Origin: Nocardia arthritidis NBRC 100137
GTDB taxonomy: Bacteria > Actinomycetota > Actinomycetes > Mycobacteriales > Mycobacteriaceae
Assembly (NCBI RefSeq): GCF_001612765.1
Contig: NZ_BDBB01000003.1
Location: 1-64,000 of the forward strand
Direction of reading: 5' to 3'
DNA: 64,000 bases
A model generated the notes under the pieces. The model saw only the letters and a program-made list of their open reading frames with translations. It made no database searches and was not told where the DNA came from. The position numbers and the translations under genes are program-made. Positions 32,762 through 44,362 of this stretch are shown here, piece by piece (within the stretch, counting starts at the first letter, position 1; every line of letters begins with the position of its first letter).

Positions 32762-33594
32762 ACGGTGTGTCGGACGCACGCGAGGTGCTGGGCGCGCGCC
32801 TGCGTGAACTACGTCGTGCCGCCCACCTCACCGGTTTGGAGCTGGCCGCCAGGTGCGGCTGGCATTCGAGCAAGGTCTCCCGGATCGAGGGTGGCAAGCA
32901 GACGCCTTCGGAGGCGGACCTGGCCGCGTGGTGCGAGGCGTGCGGCAATACCGCCGTGCTGGACGATCTGGTCGCCAACGCGCGCAATCTGCAGTCGATG
33001 TATCTGGAGTGGCAGCGCACCGTCGCCTCCGGACACGCGCGTAGGCAACGGCAGTCGATCGACTTGGAGGCGCAGACCACGCAGATCCGCTGGTACGCGC
33101 CGGACACGTTGCCGGGTCTGCTGCAAACCGAGGGCTACGCGCGGGCGATCCTGACCGCCTGCATCGCCGTCACCGGCGGACGCGACGACCTGGAGGACGC
33201 GGTGGCCGCGCGCATGGCCCGCAAGCAAGTGCTCTTCCGGGCCAAACACCGGTTCCACTTCGTGGTCAACCAGGCCGCGCTGTGGCGCACGGTCGGTGAC
33301 GCCGCCACCATGGCCGAGCAACTCGCCCACCTGCTCGCGGTGATGGCCAATCCGAGGGTCCGACTGGGCATCATCCCGATCTGCGCCGACTACCGCGCCC
33401 CCGCGACGAACTTCGTCATCTACGACCGCGCGCAGGTGCTCACCGAGACGGTCTCGGCCGAACTGACCATCACCCGGCCGTCTGAGATCGCCCTGCACGA
33501 GCGAACTTTCGCGATCCTCGCCGACCAAGCCGAGTACGGCGATCGCGCCCGGGCTTTGATCGCGAAGGCCCTGGAACGCCGGCGCGGCTCCTGA
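32758..33594 (+). CDS. XRE-family regulator with DUF5753 (Scr1-type antitoxin-like)
   Basis: 278 residues from GTG 32758, overlapping the DUF6879 stop as GTGA. The N-terminal HTH (LGARLRELRRAAHLTGLELA, ARCGWHSSKVSRIEGGKQTP; about 10-60) is followed by DUF5753 from about 100, with RWYAPDTLPGLLQTEGYARA and VVNQAALWRTVGD. These proteins regulate development and antibiotic production in Streptomyces and pair with small neighbours in toxin-antitoxin-like sets. It is the last gene of the cassette, followed by a bidirectional hairpin. Confidence 0.85.
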   Translation: MNGVSDAREVLGARLRELRRAAHLTGLELAARCGWHSSKVSRIEGGKQTPSEADLAAWCEACGNTAVLDDLVANARNLQSMYLEWQRTVASGHARRQRQSIDLEAQTTQIRWYAPDTLPGLLQTEGYARAILTACIAVTGGRDDLEDAVAARMARKQVLFRAKHRFHFVVNQAALWRTVGDAATMAEQLAHLLAVMANPRVRLGIIPICADYRAPATNFVIYDRAQVLTETVSAELTITRPSEIALHERTFAILADQAEYGDRARALIAKALERRRGS

Positions 33595-33618
33595 GCGCAC
33601 CGAAGCGCGAAAACGGCA

Positions 33619-33647
33619 ATGCCGCCGCTGTCACCCAGCGACGGCAT
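33619..33647. terminator. Bidirectional terminator between XRE gene and nuoN
   Basis: ATGCCGCCGCTG and CAGCGACGGCAT form a 12-bp stem with one mismatch and a 5-nt loop. It lies between the convergent stops at 33594 and 33667. It marks the end of the 16-kb nuo operon. Confidence 0.65.
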
Positions 33648-33666
33648 CGCAGCGGCCGAGGCCACG

Positions 33667-35292
33667 TCAGCGGACGAATGTCGCCGCCTGATCGGCGAGG
33701 TCGAGCAGCGGCTGCGGGAACACGCCGAGCGCGAACGTGACCGCCGCGGTGATCGCCACGATCGTCGTCGTCATCGGCGGGGCGACCAGCACCGGAGCGT
33801 CGGCGGGCGGGTCGGTGAAGAACATCAGCACGATGACCCGCAGATAGAAGAACGCCGCGATGGCACTGCAGATCACGCCGACGACGACCAGTGCTGCCGC
33901 GCCGCCCGACGCGGCGGCCTCGAACACGGCGAACTTGCTGACGAAACCGCTGGTGAGTGGCAGCCCGGCGAAGGAAAGCAGGAACAGTGCGAAAACGGTG
34001 GCCAGCCACGGGGAGCGACGGCCCAGTCCCGCCCACCGGGGCAGGCCGGTGGCCTCGTCGCCGTCCGGTTCGCGGACCAGGCTGACCACGGCGAACGCGC
34101 CGAGCGTGCCGATGCCGTAGGCCGCCAGGTAGAACAGCACCGCCGCGACACCGCGGTCGTTCGCCGCCACCGGGCCGGTGAGCAGGAAACCGGCATGTGC
34201 CACCGAGGAATACGCGAGCATCCGTTTGACGTCGGTCTGCGTGATCGCCATGACCGCGCCCAGGGCCATGGTGGCGATCGCGACGGTCGCGAGGATCGGG
34301 CGCCAGTCGTCGCGCAGGCCGGGCACCGCGACCTGCAGCACCCGCACCAGCGCGCCGACCGCCGCGATCTTGGTAGCCGCCGCCATGAAACCGGTGATCG
34401 CGGTGGGAGCGCCCTGGTACACGTCCGGCACCCAGGACTGGAACGGCACCGCGCCGATCTTGAACAGCAGACCGACGGCGAGCATCGCGACCCCGAGCAC
34501 CGCCAGCGTCGCGTTCTCCGGATGCTGGGCGATCGCGTCCGCGATGCCGCCCAGCCGCACTGTGCCCGCCTGGCCGTACAACAGCGCGACGCCGTAGAGG
34601 AAGAACGCCGAGGAGAACGCGCCGAGCAGGAAGTACTTCAGCGCCGCCTCCTGGGAGAGCAAACGCTTGTGCCGGGCAAGTCCGCACAGCAGATACAACG
34701 GCAGCGACAGCACTTCGAGCGCGACGAACATGGTCAGCAGGTCATTGGACGCCGGGAAAAGCATCAGCCCGCCGACGGCGAGCAGTGTCAAGGGGAACAC
34801 CTCGGTGGTCGCCACGCCCGCGCGCAGCGCCGCCGTTTCGGCCGCGCTGCCGGGCACCGCCGAAGCCTGTGGCGTGAACGCGTCCACACCTCGCTCGCGG
34901 GTGGCGGCGGCCCGGCTCCAGGTTCCCGGCCCGGACCGCGCCTGCTGACGAGGCTCGGCGCCGCGCTCGGCGATGAACAGGATGGCGAGGATCGACACGA
35001 CCAGGATCGTGCCCTGCAGGAACAGCGTCACGCCGTCGATCGCGACCGCCCCGGCGACGGCGGTGGATTCGGTGCCCGCCAACGCCACCACGGCGATCAG
35101 CGCGGCGGCCGAGCCCGCCACGCTCAGCACCAGGTGAACGGTATAGCGGTAGTTCCGGGCGACGAACGCTTCGGCCAGTACGCCGAGCACGGCGGCGCCG
35201 AACACGATGAGCATGGGAGACAAGGCGCCGTATTCGATGCTCGGCGCGGGGACGCTCGCGGCGAGTGTCGTAGCGGAGGCGAGGTCGTTCAC
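33667..35292 (-). CDS. nuoN: NADH-quinone oxidoreductase subunit N
   Basis: 541 residues, antiporter-like membrane subunit of complex I. About 14 transmembrane helices; VGLLFKIGAVPFQSWVPDVY carries the conserved Lys in the broken helix 7-8 region and TKIAAVGALVRV the next helix. TQTDVKRMLAYSSVAHAGF is the helix-9/10 signature. It translocates protons across the membrane. GTG start at 35292 overlaps the nuoM stop (GTGA). An Arg/Ala/Pro-rich loop at about 110-150 is longer than in E. coli, as in mycobacteria. It is the last gene of the operon, closed by the hairpin at 33619. Confidence 0.95.
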   Translation of the reverse strand: MNDLASATTLAASVPAPSIEYGALSPMLIVFGAAVLGVLAEAFVARNYRYTVHLVLSVAGSAAALIAVVALAGTESTAVAGAVAIDGVTLFLQGTILVVSILAILFIAERGAEPRQQARSGPGTWSRAAATRERGVDAFTPQASAVPGSAAETAALRAGVATTEVFPLTLLAVGGLMLFPASNDLLTMFVALEVLSLPLYLLCGLARHKRLLSQEAALKYFLLGAFSSAFFLYGVALLYGQAGTVRLGGIADAIAQHPENATLAVLGVAMLAVGLLFKIGAVPFQSWVPDVYQGAPTAITGFMAAATKIAAVGALVRVLQVAVPGLRDDWRPILATVAIATMALGAVMAITQTDVKRMLAYSSVAHAGFLLTGPVAANDRGVAAVLFYLAAYGIGTLGAFAVVSLVREPDGDEATGLPRWAGLGRRSPWLATVFALFLLSFAGLPLTSGFVSKFAVFEAAASGGAAALVVVGVICSAIAAFFYLRVIVLMFFTDPPADAPVLVAPPMTTTIVAITAAVTFALGVFPQPLLDLADQAATFVR

Positions 35293-36917
35293 TTGTGGGC
35301 ACCTCCGGGATGGTGGGCCGAGCCGGCCTCGGGCAGTGGGGGCGTCGAGGGCGCGGGATCGTTGCGGCCGATCGTGGTCAAGGTCTGGCTCACCGCGGGA
35401 TTGATGAAGTCGGTGAGGACTTTCGGATAGATGCCGAGGAACAACAGCGCGGCGATCAACGGGACCACCACGACGACTTCGCGCGGCGCCAGATCATAGA
35501 TCCGCTCGTTACCCTCCTTCACCGGTCCGGTCATCATCCGCTGGTAGAGCCACAGCACGTAGAGGGCCGCGAGTACCAGCGCACTGGCCGCGATCACGGC
35601 GGCGAACCCGTAGCGGGTGAATGTACCGATCAGCACCAGGAATTCGCTGACGAACGGGGCGAGCCCGGGGAGCGACAGCGTCGCCAGACCGGCGATGAAG
35701 AACGTGCCTGCCAGCACCGGGGCCACCTTTTGCACCCCGCCGTACTCGGCGATGAGCCGAGTCCCCCGCCGCGAGACCAGGAAACCGGCCACCAGGAACA
35801 GCGCGGCGGTGGAGATGCCGTGGTTGACCATGTACAGCGTGGCGCCGGTCTGGCTTTGGCTGGTCATGGCGAAGACACCCAGGATGATGAAGCCGAAGTG
35901 GGAAATCGAAGTGTAGGCGATCAGCCGCATCACGTCGGTCTGCCCGATGGCGAGCAGGGCGCCGTACACGATGCCGATCACCGCGAGCGTGATCACCAGC
36001 GGCGCATAGGTGTCCGACGCGTCGGGGAACAGCAGCAGGCAGTAGCGCAACATACCGAAGGTGCCCACCTTGTCCACCACCGCCATCATCAGCACCGCGC
36101 TGGACGGCGTGGCCGCGACGGCGGCGTCGGGCAGCCAGGTGTGCAGCGGCCACAGCGGCGCCTTGACCGCGAAGGCGAACATGAAGCCGAGGAACAGGGC
36201 ATTGAGCATTGCGGGTCCGGCGCCGAGCTGCCCGGCGTTGGCGGCGGCGACCACCGTGCGGAAGTCGAACGTGCCCGACGATCCCTCCCCCATGCCTTCC
36301 CGGGCGGTGAGCACGTACAACCCGATGACCGCGGCCAGCATGATCAGCCCGCCGAACAGGTTGTAGAGCAGGAATTTCACCGCCGCGCGGGAACGCTGCC
36401 TGCGCAGCAGCGCGTCTCCGGCGCGCGGCCCGAACCCGCCGATGAGGAAGTACATCGGGATGAGCATCGCCTCGAAGAACACGTAGAACAGCAGGATGTC
36501 CAGGGCGAGGAAGGAGATCAGCACCATCGCCTCGACGAGCAGGGTGAGCGCGACGTAGGTGTGGGCCACCCGTCTACCGCTGCCGACTTCGCGATCGTCG
36601 TGCCAGCCCGCCAGGATCAGCAATGGCACCAGAGCCGCGGTCAGTAGCACCAATACCAGCGCGATGCCGTCCAGACCGAGGGTGTAGCCGGCGCCGAATG
36701 CCGGGATCCACCGATGGGATTCGACGAACTGGTATTGCGCGCCCGCGGTGTCGAAGCGCACGGCGAGCCCGATGCCGATTCCCAGCACCAGCACCGAGAA
36801 GCCCAGCGCCACCGCACGAGCGAGGGTGCGCCGCGCGGCGGGCAGCGCGAGCACGATCGCCGCACCGACGATGGGGGCCAGCCACAGCGTCGTCAACCAG
36901 GGAAACTCGTTCACCAC
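35289..36917 (-). CDS. nuoM: NADH-quinone oxidoreductase subunit M
   Basis: 542 residues. It is a homologous antiporter-like subunit with about 14 helices; the sequence [21 protein letters not shown] and [20 protein letters not shown] are diagnostic. A Lys/Glu channel residue set is present ([16 protein letters not shown] with Glu; VKAPLWPLH with Lys). Start GTG 36917 (or GTG 36914) overlaps the nuoL stop. It contributes one proton channel. Confidence 0.95.
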   Translation of the reverse strand: MVNEFPWLTTLWLAPIVGAAIVLALPAARRTLARAVALGFSVLVLGIGIGLAVRFDTAGAQYQFVESHRWIPAFGAGYTLGLDGIALVLVLLTAALVPLLILAGWHDDREVGSGRRVAHTYVALTLLVEAMVLISFLALDILLFYVFFEAMLIPMYFLIGGFGPRAGDALLRRQRSRAAVKFLLYNLFGGLIMLAAVIGLYVLTAREGMGEGSSGTFDFRTVVAAANAGQLGAGPAMLNALFLGFMFAFAVKAPLWPLHTWLPDAAVAATPSSAVLMMAVVDKVGTFGMLRYCLLLFPDASDTYAPLVITLAVIGIVYGALLAIGQTDVMRLIAYTSISHFGFIILGVFAMTSQSQTGATLYMVNHGISTAALFLVAGFLVSRRGTRLIAEYGGVQKVAPVLAGTFFIAGLATLSLPGLAPFVSEFLVLIGTFTRYGFAAVIAASALVLAALYVLWLYQRMMTGPVKEGNERIYDLAPREVVVVVPLIAALLFLGIYPKVLTDFINPAVSQTLTTIGRNDPAPSTPPLPEAGSAHHPGGAHK

Positions 36918-38797
36918 AACCTCACCGCCAGCAGGGCGGCGGCCACAAGGGCCGCGCCGGTGAACATGGACAGGGCATAGGAGCGTACGAATCCGGACTG
37001 CACTCGCCGGGCCCGCGCGGACAACCCGCCGATCAGCGCCGCCGTGCCGTTCACGACGCCGTCGATGCCGCGGTTGTCGAGGAAGACCAGCGCCCGGGTC
37101 AGGTGCTGCCCGGGCCGCATTAACCCGGCTTCGTTGACCGCGTCACCGTATAGATCGCGCCGCGCCGCGACGGTCAGCGCGGAGACGGATTCGGGTGCGG
37201 TCTCGGGGATCTCGCGCTGCGCGTACTGCGAGTAGGCGACCGCCACACCGACGGCGACCACGCCCAGCGCGAGTATCGTGACCAGCGCGGCCGGAACGGT
37301 CTCGGCGCCGTGGTGGGCGCCGACGACCGGTTCGAGCCAGTTCTGCAGCGAGGAGCCGAAGACGAACGCGGCACCGGCTCCGATCGAGCCGAGGGCGAGC
37401 AGGATCATCGGACCGGTCATCACCGCGGGGGATTCGTGCGGGTGGGTGTCCGGTTTCCAGCGGCGCTCGCCGAAGAACGTCATCAGCATGACCCGCGTCA
37501 TGTAGAACGCGGTCAGCCCCGCGCCGAGCAGCGCCGCCAGTCCCAGCGCGATTCCGCCCGGGCCGCCCTGGTTGAACGCCGCCTCGATGATCCGGTCCTT
37601 GGAGAAGAACCCGGCGAACGGCGGCACCCCGATGATGGCGAGGTAGCCGAGGCCGAAGGTGACGTAGGTGATCGGCAGCAGAGTGCGCAATCCGCCGTAG
37701 CGGCGCATGTCGGTTTCGTCGTCCATCGCGTGCATCACCGAACCGGCGCCGAGGAACAGCCCGGCTTTGAAGAACCCGTGGGTGAGCAGATGCATGATGG
37801 CGAAGGCGTATCCGGCGGGCCCGAGTCCGGCCGCGAGCACCATGTAGCCGATCTGGCTCATCGTGGAGGCGGCGAGCGCCTTCTTGATGTCGTCCTTGGC
37901 GCAGCCGATGATCGCGCCGAACAGCAGGGTGACCGCGCCGACCAGCACCACGCCGAGGCGCGCGTTCGGTGCGAGATCGAAGATCGCGTTGGAGCGGGTG
38001 ATCAGGTATACGCCCGCGGTGACCATGGTGGCCGCGTGGATGAGCGCCGACACCGGGGTGGGGCCCTCCATCGCGTCGCCCAGCCAGGACTGCAGCGGCA
38101 CCTGGGCGGACTTGCCGCATGCGGCCAGCAGCAGCAACAGGCCGATCGCGGTGAGCGTGCCCTCGCTCGCACCGGGCGCGGCGCCGAACACGACGCCGAA
38201 GTCGACCGACCCGAACGTCGCGAACATCACCATCATCGCGATCGCCAAGCCCATGTCACCGACCCGGTTCACGACGAACGCCTTCTTGGCGGCCGTCGCC
38301 GCCGAGGGCTTTTCGTGCCAGAACCCGATGAGCAGGTACGAGGCCAGGCCGACGCCCTCCCAGCCGAGGTAGAGCACAAGGTAGTTGTTCGCCAGGACCA
38401 GCAGCAGCATGGCCGCGAGGAACAGGTTCAGGTAGGCGAAGAACCGACGCCGCGCCGGATCGTGGCTCATATAGCCGATCGAGTAGACGTGGATCAGCGA
38501 ACCGACGCCGGTGATCAGCAGCGCGAAGCACATCGACAGCTGGTCCAGTTGCAGCGCGAAATCGACCTGGAGGCCGGTCACCGGGACCCAGCTGAACAGG
38601 TCCTCGCGCACCGCGCGGTCGGCGGTGTCGCGCCCTAGCATCTCGGCGAAGGCGAACACCGCGACCCCGAACGAGGCCAGCGCCGTGACGGTGCCGAGTA
38701 GATGACCCCACTTGTCGGCGTAGCGTCCGGTCAGCAGCAGGACGATCGCGCCCGCCAGGGGGAGGGCGGGCAGCAGCCACAGCGTTGCGGTGTCCAC
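36911..38797 (-). CDS. nuoL: NADH-quinone oxidoreductase subunit L
   Basis: 628 residues, the distal antiporter-like subunit. [21 protein letters not shown] is the highly conserved helix 7-8 signature, and [11 protein letters not shown] contains the channel Lys. The C-terminus has the long lateral helix and final membrane anchor ([15 protein letters not shown]). GTG start at 38797 lies 1 bp after the nuoK stop. The length matches mycobacterial NuoL (about 633). Confidence 0.95.
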   Translation of the reverse strand: MDTATLWLLPALPLAGAIVLLLTGRYADKWGHLLGTVTALASFGVAVFAFAEMLGRDTADRAVREDLFSWVPVTGLQVDFALQLDQLSMCFALLITGVGSLIHVYSIGYMSHDPARRRFFAYLNLFLAAMLLLVLANNYLVLYLGWEGVGLASYLLIGFWHEKPSAATAAKKAFVVNRVGDMGLAIAMMVMFATFGSVDFGVVFGAAPGASEGTLTAIGLLLLLAACGKSAQVPLQSWLGDAMEGPTPVSALIHAATMVTAGVYLITRSNAIFDLAPNARLGVVLVGAVTLLFGAIIGCAKDDIKKALAASTMSQIGYMVLAAGLGPAGYAFAIMHLLTHGFFKAGLFLGAGSVMHAMDDETDMRRYGGLRTLLPITYVTFGLGYLAIIGVPPFAGFFSKDRIIEAAFNQGGPGGIALGLAALLGAGLTAFYMTRVMLMTFFGERRWKPDTHPHESPAVMTGPMILLALGSIGAGAAFVFGSSLQNWLEPVVGAHHGAETVPAALVTILALGVVAVGVAVAYSQYAQREIPETAPESVSALTVAARRDLYGDAVNEAGLMRPGQHLTRALVFLDNRGIDGVVNGTAALIGGLSARARRVQSGFVRSYALSMFTGAALVAAALLAVRLW

Positions 38798-38798
38798 G

Positions 38799-39098
38799 TC
38801 AGAACTTCAACAGGTTGGCGTCGTCGACCGAGGTCGAGCGGCGGGCACGGAAAATGGTCATGATGATGGCCAGGCCGACGACGACCTCGGCCGCGGCGAC
38901 CACCATCGTGAAGAACGCGAACACCTGACCGTCCAGGTCGGCGTGCATCCGGGCGAAGGTGACGAACGCGAGGTTCACCGCGTTGAGCATGAGTTCGATG
39001 CACATGAACACGACGATGGCATTGCGCCGCAGCAGCACTCCGGCCGCGCCGATCGTGAACAGCAGGGCGGACAGGAACAGGTAGTTCTCGGGATTCAC
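38799..39098 (-). CDS. nuoK: NADH-quinone oxidoreductase subunit K
   Basis: 99 residues with three transmembrane helices. The two buried glutamates of the proton path are seen in [15 protein letters not shown] (helix 2) and [13 protein letters not shown] (helix 3). GTG start at 39098 overlaps the nuoJ stop as GTGA. The normal family length confirms this start. Confidence 0.95.
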   Translation of the reverse strand: MNPENYLFLSALLFTIGAAGVLLRRNAIVVFMCIELMLNAVNLAFVTFARMHADLDGQVFAFFTMVVAAAEVVVGLAIIMTIFRARRSTSVDDANLLKF

Positions 39099-39925
39099 CG
39101 GTTGCCTTCCTCGTCGCTGGGGTTGTCGGTCCCGTCCGCTGTGGGCGTGGTGCCGACCGAGATGACGGCCGCTTCGGTGAGCGCCCTGGTGCGGCGGTGC
39201 CGCAGGATGGTGCTGACCGACAGTTCCTCGAACGACCCGTCGGGCAGCCGCGCGGGGACGTCCACCGCGTTGTGCCTGGCGTAGACGCCGGGGGTGGGCA
39301 GCGGGGTCGCGCGGTGTCCTTTCTCGCGGAACCGGCGACGCGACAACTCGCGCTGATCGGTACGAGGCCCGAACTGCTCGCGGTGGGCCAGCACCATGGC
39401 GCCGATGGTGGCGGTGATCAGCAGAGCTCCGGTGAGTTCGAAGGCCCACACGTAGCGCAGGAAGATCAGCTCGGCCAGTTCGGCGATCACGTTGCGGCCG
39501 GGAAATCCGGTGGCGGGAAAGGTGATCCCGGATTCGCGCACGCCGTGGGCGATGCCGCCGCTGAGCAGCAGCCCGAAGCCGGCGCCGACCGCTGCGGCGG
39601 CCAGCCGCTGGCCCCGGATGGTTTCCCGCAGTGATTCGGCGGAGTCGACGCCGACGAGCATCAGCACGAACAGGAACAGCATCATGACCGCGCCGGTGTA
39701 GACCACGATCTGCACGACGCCGAGGAACAGTGCGTCCTGGGCGATGTAGAACGCGGCCAGCGCGATCATCGTGGCGGCCAGGCACAGCGCGGAGTGCACC
39801 GCTCGGGATGCGAACACCATACCGAGGGCGCCGAGTACGGCCAGCGGGGCGAGGATCCAGAATTGGACGGTCTCGCCGGTGGAGGCGCGGGTCAACGGCT
39901 CCGCCGCCAGGATCAAGTCGGTCAC
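39095..39925 (-). CDS. nuoJ: NADH-quinone oxidoreductase subunit J
   Basis: 276 residues, five transmembrane helices. [21 protein letters not shown] contains the pi-bulge helix-3 motif (QI-VY-GA-M-LF) that couples quinone chemistry to proton movement. A hydrophilic C-terminal extension of about 90 residues is longer than in E. coli and typical of actinobacteria. GTG 39925 has AAGGAG 8 bp upstream and overlaps the stop of nuoHI. Confidence 0.93.
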   Translation of the reverse strand: MTDLILAAEPLTRASTGETVQFWILAPLAVLGALGMVFASRAVHSALCLAATMIALAAFYIAQDALFLGVVQIVVYTGAVMMLFLFVLMLVGVDSAESLRETIRGQRLAAAAVGAGFGLLLSGGIAHGVRESGITFPATGFPGRNVIAELAELIFLRYVWAFELTGALLITATIGAMVLAHREQFGPRTDQRELSRRRFREKGHRATPLPTPGVYARHNAVDVPARLPDGSFEELSVSTILRHRRTRALTEAAVISVGTTPTADGTDNPSDEEGNR

Positions 39926-41832
39926 CGTGTCGCTCCTTCCGCGGCCGCCGCGGCCGGTTGCCGCGGTGTCTCGCCCGGCCGGGGGACCGCCGTGGCGCCG
40001 TTGGGGGCCGGCGCGTCGCCGGGTACCCGGCCGAGGTAGTAGTCCGCTTCGTCGGCGCCGGGGTGCATGGCGTGCGGCGGCGCGCTCATCCCGGGCTGCA
40101 GCGGCGCCAGCAACCGATCCTTCTCGTAGATCAGGTCGGCCCGGTTGTCGTCGGTCATCTCGTAGTCGTTGGTCATCGTGAGCGCCCGGGTCGGGCAGGC
40201 CTCGATGCACAATCCGCAGCCGATGCAGCGCAGGTAGTTGATCTGGTAGACCCGGCCGTACCGTTCACCGGGCGAAAACCGTTCGGTCTCGGTGTTGTCG
40301 GCGCCTTCGACATAGATCGCGTCGGCGGGGCAGGCCCACGCGCACAGCTCGCAGCCGATGCACTTCTCCAAGCCGTCGGGATGCCGGTTGAGCTGATGCC
40401 TGCCGTGGTAGCGCGGCGCGGTCGGCGTCTTCTGCTCCGGATAGAACTCGGTGTTCGGCTTCTTGAACATGGTCGCGGCGGTGACCGCGAACCCTGCCAG
40501 CGGGTCGAGCAGACCGGCCTTGGTGCGGGTGGCGTCGCGCGCGTGCGCGTCGGCGGGCAGCGGCGGCACCGGGAACCCGAGGAAGACCGTCGAATCGGTG
40601 GGATCCGCGGCCACGGGTTCCTCGACCGGCGGCGGTGTTCCCATGGCCCGGCCCGCCCGCAGGAACTGCAGCACCAGCAAGCCGGTGACCACCAAGCCGC
40701 CGATCACCAGGATCGGAGTCTGCACCGGGTACCCCTCGGCCTGCAGCACCCGTGCGGTGGCCACCACCATGACCCAGGCCAGCGAGGTCGGGATCAGCAG
40801 TTTCCAGCCGAGATTCATGAACTGGTCGTAGCGCAGCCGGGGCAGTGTGCCGCGCAGCCAGATGAATACGAACAGGAACGTCCAGACCTTGGCGGTGAAC
40901 CACAGCACCGGCCACCAGCCGGAGTTCGCGCCGTCCCACATGTTCAGCGGCCACGGTGCGTGCCAGCCGCCCAGGAACAGGGTGGTGGCCAGCGCGGAAA
41001 CCGTTCCCATGTTGACGTATTCGGCCAGCATGAACATGGCGAACTTGAGCGAGGAGTACTCGGTGTGGAAGCCGCCGACCAGCTCGCCCTCGGCCTCGGG
41101 CAGGTCGAACGGCGCCCGGTTGGTCTCGCCGACCATCGAGACGCAGTAGATCAGGAACGACGGCAGCAGCAGGAACACATACCAGGTGCCCTCCTGCGCG
41201 GACACGATGCCGGAGGTGGCCATGGTGCCGCCGAGCAGGAACACGGTCGCGAAGCACAGCGCCATCGCGATCTCGTAGGAGATCACCTGCGCAGTCGAGC
41301 GCAACCCGCCCAGCAGCGGATAGGTGGAGCCCGACGACCAGCCGGCCAGCACGATGCCGTAGACGCCGATGGAGGTGATCGCGAGGATGTACAACACCGC
41401 CACCGGCAGATCGGTGAGCTGCAGCGGGGTGGTGACGCCGAAGAACGACACCTCGGGTCCGAGCGGGATCACCGCGAACGCCATGAACGCCGGCACCACC
41501 GCGATGACCGGTGCCAAGATGTAGATCGGCTTGTCCACGATCGCCGGGACGATGTCCTCCTTGAGGGCCATCTTCACGCCATCGGCGATGCTCTGCAGCG
41601 ACCCGAAGGGGCCGGTCCGGTTCGGGCCGATCCGCATCTGCATGCGTGCCACGATCTTGCGCTCCGCGAGCACCGCGATCAGCGGAATCAACATCAGATA
41701 GACGAAGATGGCCAGGGCCTTGACGATCACCAGCCACAACGGGTCGTGTCCGAAGCCCGCGGGAGTGTACGGATCGGAGGCAGCGGCGTGCGTGACCGTC
41801 GACGCGGTGACGAGCGTGGCGAGCTCACTCAT
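39922..41832 (-). CDS. nuoHI: Fused NADH-quinone oxidoreductase subunits H and I
   Basis: 636 residues in one open frame. Residues 1-395 are NuoH: eight helices, quinone-chamber segments [19 protein letters not shown] and [19 protein letters not shown]. About 395-440 is a Pro/Asp/Thr-rich linker including [13 protein letters not shown], like the free C-terminus of mycobacterial NuoH. About 440-636 is NuoI with the two 4Fe-4S motifs [12 protein letters not shown] (first Cys 491) and [12 protein letters not shown], plus the actinobacterial tail. In M. tuberculosis these are separate genes. No stop separates them here. An internal GTG after GAGGAACCC (about 40598) could also give some free NuoI. 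Confidence 0.88.
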   Translation of the reverse strand: MSELATLVTASTVTHAAASDPYTPAGFGHDPLWLVIVKALAIFVYLMLIPLIAVLAERKIVARMQMRIGPNRTGPFGSLQSIADGVKMALKEDIVPAIVDKPIYILAPVIAVVPAFMAFAVIPLGPEVSFFGVTTPLQLTDLPVAVLYILAITSIGVYGIVLAGWSSGSTYPLLGGLRSTAQVISYEIAMALCFATVFLLGGTMATSGIVSAQEGTWYVFLLLPSFLIYCVSMVGETNRAPFDLPEAEGELVGGFHTEYSSLKFAMFMLAEYVNMGTVSALATTLFLGGWHAPWPLNMWDGANSGWWPVLWFTAKVWTFLFVFIWLRGTLPRLRYDQFMNLGWKLLIPTSLAWVMVVATARVLQAEGYPVQTPILVIGGLVVTGLLVLQFLRAGRAMGTPPPVEEPVAADPTDSTVFLGFPVPPLPADAHARDATRTKAGLLDPLAGFAVTAATMFKKPNTEFYPEQKTPTAPRYHGRHQLNRHPDGLEKCIGCELCAWACPADAIYVEGADNTETERFSPGERYGRVYQINYLRCIGCGLCIEACPTRALTMTNDYEMTDDNRADLIYEKDRLLAPLQPGMSAPPHAMHPGADEADYYLGRVPGDAPAPNGATAVPRPGETPRQPAAAAAEGATR

Positions 41833-44362
41833 GACGGTGCTCCTTCATCCTCTCGTCGGCGTGCCGCAGATGCACGATCGCGCCGGGCTGGACGGCGAGC
41901 TGCTCGGCGATGGAGCAGCCGGGCGAGTGCTGCGGCAGCCACACCACGCGGTCGGGCAGGTCGCTGATCATCAGGGGGAGCGTGACCGCGCCGCGGCTGG
42001 AGGCGACGGTGACCGGATCGTCGGGTTGGACGCCGAGTTCGGCGGCGGTGGCGGCCGACAGGCGCACCATGGGCGGCCGGGCGATGCCCGCCAGATTCGG
42101 TTCGCCGTCCTGCATGCGTCCCGCGTCCAGCAGCATGCGCCAACTGGCGAGCACCGCGGTGCCGGGTTCGGGCCGCGGCAGCGGATGCGGCTCGTGCGTG
42201 GGCGCGGTGACGGGCGCGCCGTCCCACGCGCCGAGTTCGTCGATTTCGGCGCGCGCGGACTCGACGTCGGGCAGGCCCAGACGCACCGACATCTCCTCGG
42301 CGATGGCGTGCAGCACACGTTGATCCGACAGCGGCGCGGACCGGCGCCGCACCATGTCCTCGCCGAGCGCGGCGGCGAACGGGCGAGGCCTGCCCTCCCA
42401 GGTGCGGAAGGTGCCGGATTTCTCCATGGCCGCCGCCACCGGGAACACCACGTCGGCGCGCTCGGTGACCGGGCTGCGGCGCAGCTCCAGGCTCACCACG
42501 AACCTGGCCGCGTCGATCGCGGCCAGCGCGGCGGCCGGGTCGGGCAGGTCGGCGACATCGACCCCGCCGATGACCAGTGCGCCGAGGCCGGACGCGGCCT
42601 CCAGGATGGCCGTTGTGTCGCGGCCTGCGCCGACGGGCAGTTCCGGAACGTTCCAGACGGCTCGAACCTGTTGGCGGGCACGGGGATCGGCGACCGGCCT
42701 GCCCCCGGGGAGCAGGCCGGGCAGGGTGCCCGCTTCGACCGCGCCGCGTTCGCCTGCCCGGCGCGGCACCCAGGCGAGGGCGGCTCCGGTCTCGTCGGCG
42801 AGGCGCACGGCGGCCGACAGTGCGCCCGCGACCCCCGCCATCCGCTCACCGACCATGATCACCGCGCCGGGTTCGCGCAGCAGCCGCGCCAGATCGGCCA
42901 GCTGGGCGGGATCCGCCCCCGGCGTGGTGATCTCGCCGGCTCGGATGGCGTCGAGCAGATGCGGTTCGGCGCCGGGCACGGCGCGCATCAGCCGCCCGGA
43001 CATGCGCTCGAGCCCGCGCGAGGAGTACGGCGCCAGCGAGTAGATCGGCAGGCGGCGCTTACGCGCGGCCTTACGCAATCGGAGGTAGACGATCGGCGAC
43101 TCTTCTTCGGGTTCGAATCCGACGAGCAGGACGACCGGTGCGGCCTCCATGCTGTCGTAGGTCACCGTGGCGGACCGGCCCGCGACGCGGGCGGCGAGGA
43201 AGTCGGCCTCCTCCGCCGAATGCGCGCGGGAACGGAAGTCGATGTCGTTGGTGCCGAGGGCGACTCGTGCAAACTTGCCGTAGGCATAGGCGTCCTCTTC
43301 GGTGACCCGGCCGCCGACGAGCACGCCGGCGTTGCCGAACGACGCGGCCAGTCCCTCGGCGGCCGCGGCCAGCGCCTCCGACCAGGAGGCCGGGGCGAGC
43401 GCGCCGTCCCAGCCGCGCACCAGCGGGGTGGTAAGCCGGTCGGGTTCGGTGGCGTAGGCGAACGCCCAGCGGCCTTTGTCGCAGTTCCACTCCTCGTTGA
43501 CCTGCGGGTCGTCCCCGGCCAGCCGGCGCAGCACCTTGCCGCGCCGGTGGTCGGTGCGCTGCGCGCAACCGGAGGCGCAGTGCTCGCAGACGTTCGGGCT
43601 GGACACCAGGTCGAACGGACGCGCGCGGAATCGGTAGGCGGTGCCGGTGAGGGCGCCCACCGGGCAGATCTGCACGGTGTTGCCGGAGAAGTAGGAGTCC
43701 AATGGTTCGGCCTGCGCGGTGCCGACTTGTTGCAGCGCGCCGCGGTCCATCAGCTCGATGAACGGATCGCCCGCGATCTGCTGGGAGAAACGGGTGCAGC
43801 GGGCGCACAGCACGCAGCGTTCCCGGTCCAGCAGCACGGCTGTCGACAGCGGAATCGGTTTCGGATAGGTGCGTTTGCGTCCGTCGAACCGGGATTCGGG
43901 GCGGCCGGTGGACATCGCCTGGTTCTGCAGTGGGCACTCGCCGCCCTTGTCGCATACCGGGCAATCGAGCGGATGGTTGATCAGCAGTAGCTCCATCACG
44001 CCCTCCTGCGCCTTGTCGGCCGCGGGAGAGGTGAGCTGGGTGCGCACCACCATGCCGTCGGTGACGGCCATGGTGCAGGAGGCGACCGGTTTGCGCTGTC
44101 CCTCGACTTCGACCAGGCATTGACGGCAGGCGCCGACCGGGTCGAGCAGCGGATGGTCGCAGAAGCGGGGGATCTGGATACCGATCAGTTCGGCGGCCCG
44201 GATCAGCAGCGTGCCGGGCGGCACGCTGACGGCGGTGTCGTCGATCGTCACGGTCACCAGGTCGGCGGGCGCAGCCCCGCCGGTGCGGTCGCCCACCGTG
44301 GCAGGCCCACTCGTCGCCCGGCCGCCACCCCTGATCGAATCGCTGCGCGATACCGGTTTCAT
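41825..44362 (-). CDS. nuoG: NADH-quinone oxidoreductase subunit G
   Basis: 845 residues, from ATG 44362 with AGAGG upstream; it overlaps the nuoF stop (ATGA). The N-terminal 2Fe-2S domain (about 33-110) has [21 protein letters not shown]. The His/Cys-ligated and 4Fe-4S clusters follow ([25 protein letters not shown]; the molybdopterin-like domain starts with VCEHCASGC for the extra N7-type cluster). The C-terminal molybdopterin-oxidoreductase-like domain is degenerate as usual. It is a peripheral-arm electron conduit. Confidence 0.95.
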   Translation of the reverse strand: MKPVSRSDSIRGGGRATSGPATVGDRTGGAAPADLVTVTIDDTAVSVPPGTLLIRAAELIGIQIPRFCDHPLLDPVGACRQCLVEVEGQRKPVASCTMAVTDGMVVRTQLTSPAADKAQEGVMELLLINHPLDCPVCDKGGECPLQNQAMSTGRPESRFDGRKRTYPKPIPLSTAVLLDRERCVLCARCTRFSQQIAGDPFIELMDRGALQQVGTAQAEPLDSYFSGNTVQICPVGALTGTAYRFRARPFDLVSSPNVCEHCASGCAQRTDHRRGKVLRRLAGDDPQVNEEWNCDKGRWAFAYATEPDRLTTPLVRGWDGALAPASWSEALAAAAEGLAASFGNAGVLVGGRVTEEDAYAYGKFARVALGTNDIDFRSRAHSAEEADFLAARVAGRSATVTYDSMEAAPVVLLVGFEPEEESPIVYLRLRKAARKRRLPIYSLAPYSSRGLERMSGRLMRAVPGAEPHLLDAIRAGEITTPGADPAQLADLARLLREPGAVIMVGERMAGVAGALSAAVRLADETGAALAWVPRRAGERGAVEAGTLPGLLPGGRPVADPRARQQVRAVWNVPELPVGAGRDTTAILEAASGLGALVIGGVDVADLPDPAAALAAIDAARFVVSLELRRSPVTERADVVFPVAAAMEKSGTFRTWEGRPRPFAAALGEDMVRRRSAPLSDQRVLHAIAEEMSVRLGLPDVESARAEIDELGAWDGAPVTAPTHEPHPLPRPEPGTAVLASWRMLLDAGRMQDGEPNLAGIARPPMVRLSAATAAELGVQPDDPVTVASSRGAVTLPLMISDLPDRVVWLPQHSPGCSIAEQLAVQPGAIVHLRHADERMKEHRHE

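Noticed and set aside
33619..41832. Long open frames on the plus strand opposite nuoN, nuoL and nuoH, several of 400-745 codons
   Set aside because: They are antisense to conserved complex I subunits, Arg/Gly/His-rich, and without ribosome-binding sites. They result from high GC content.
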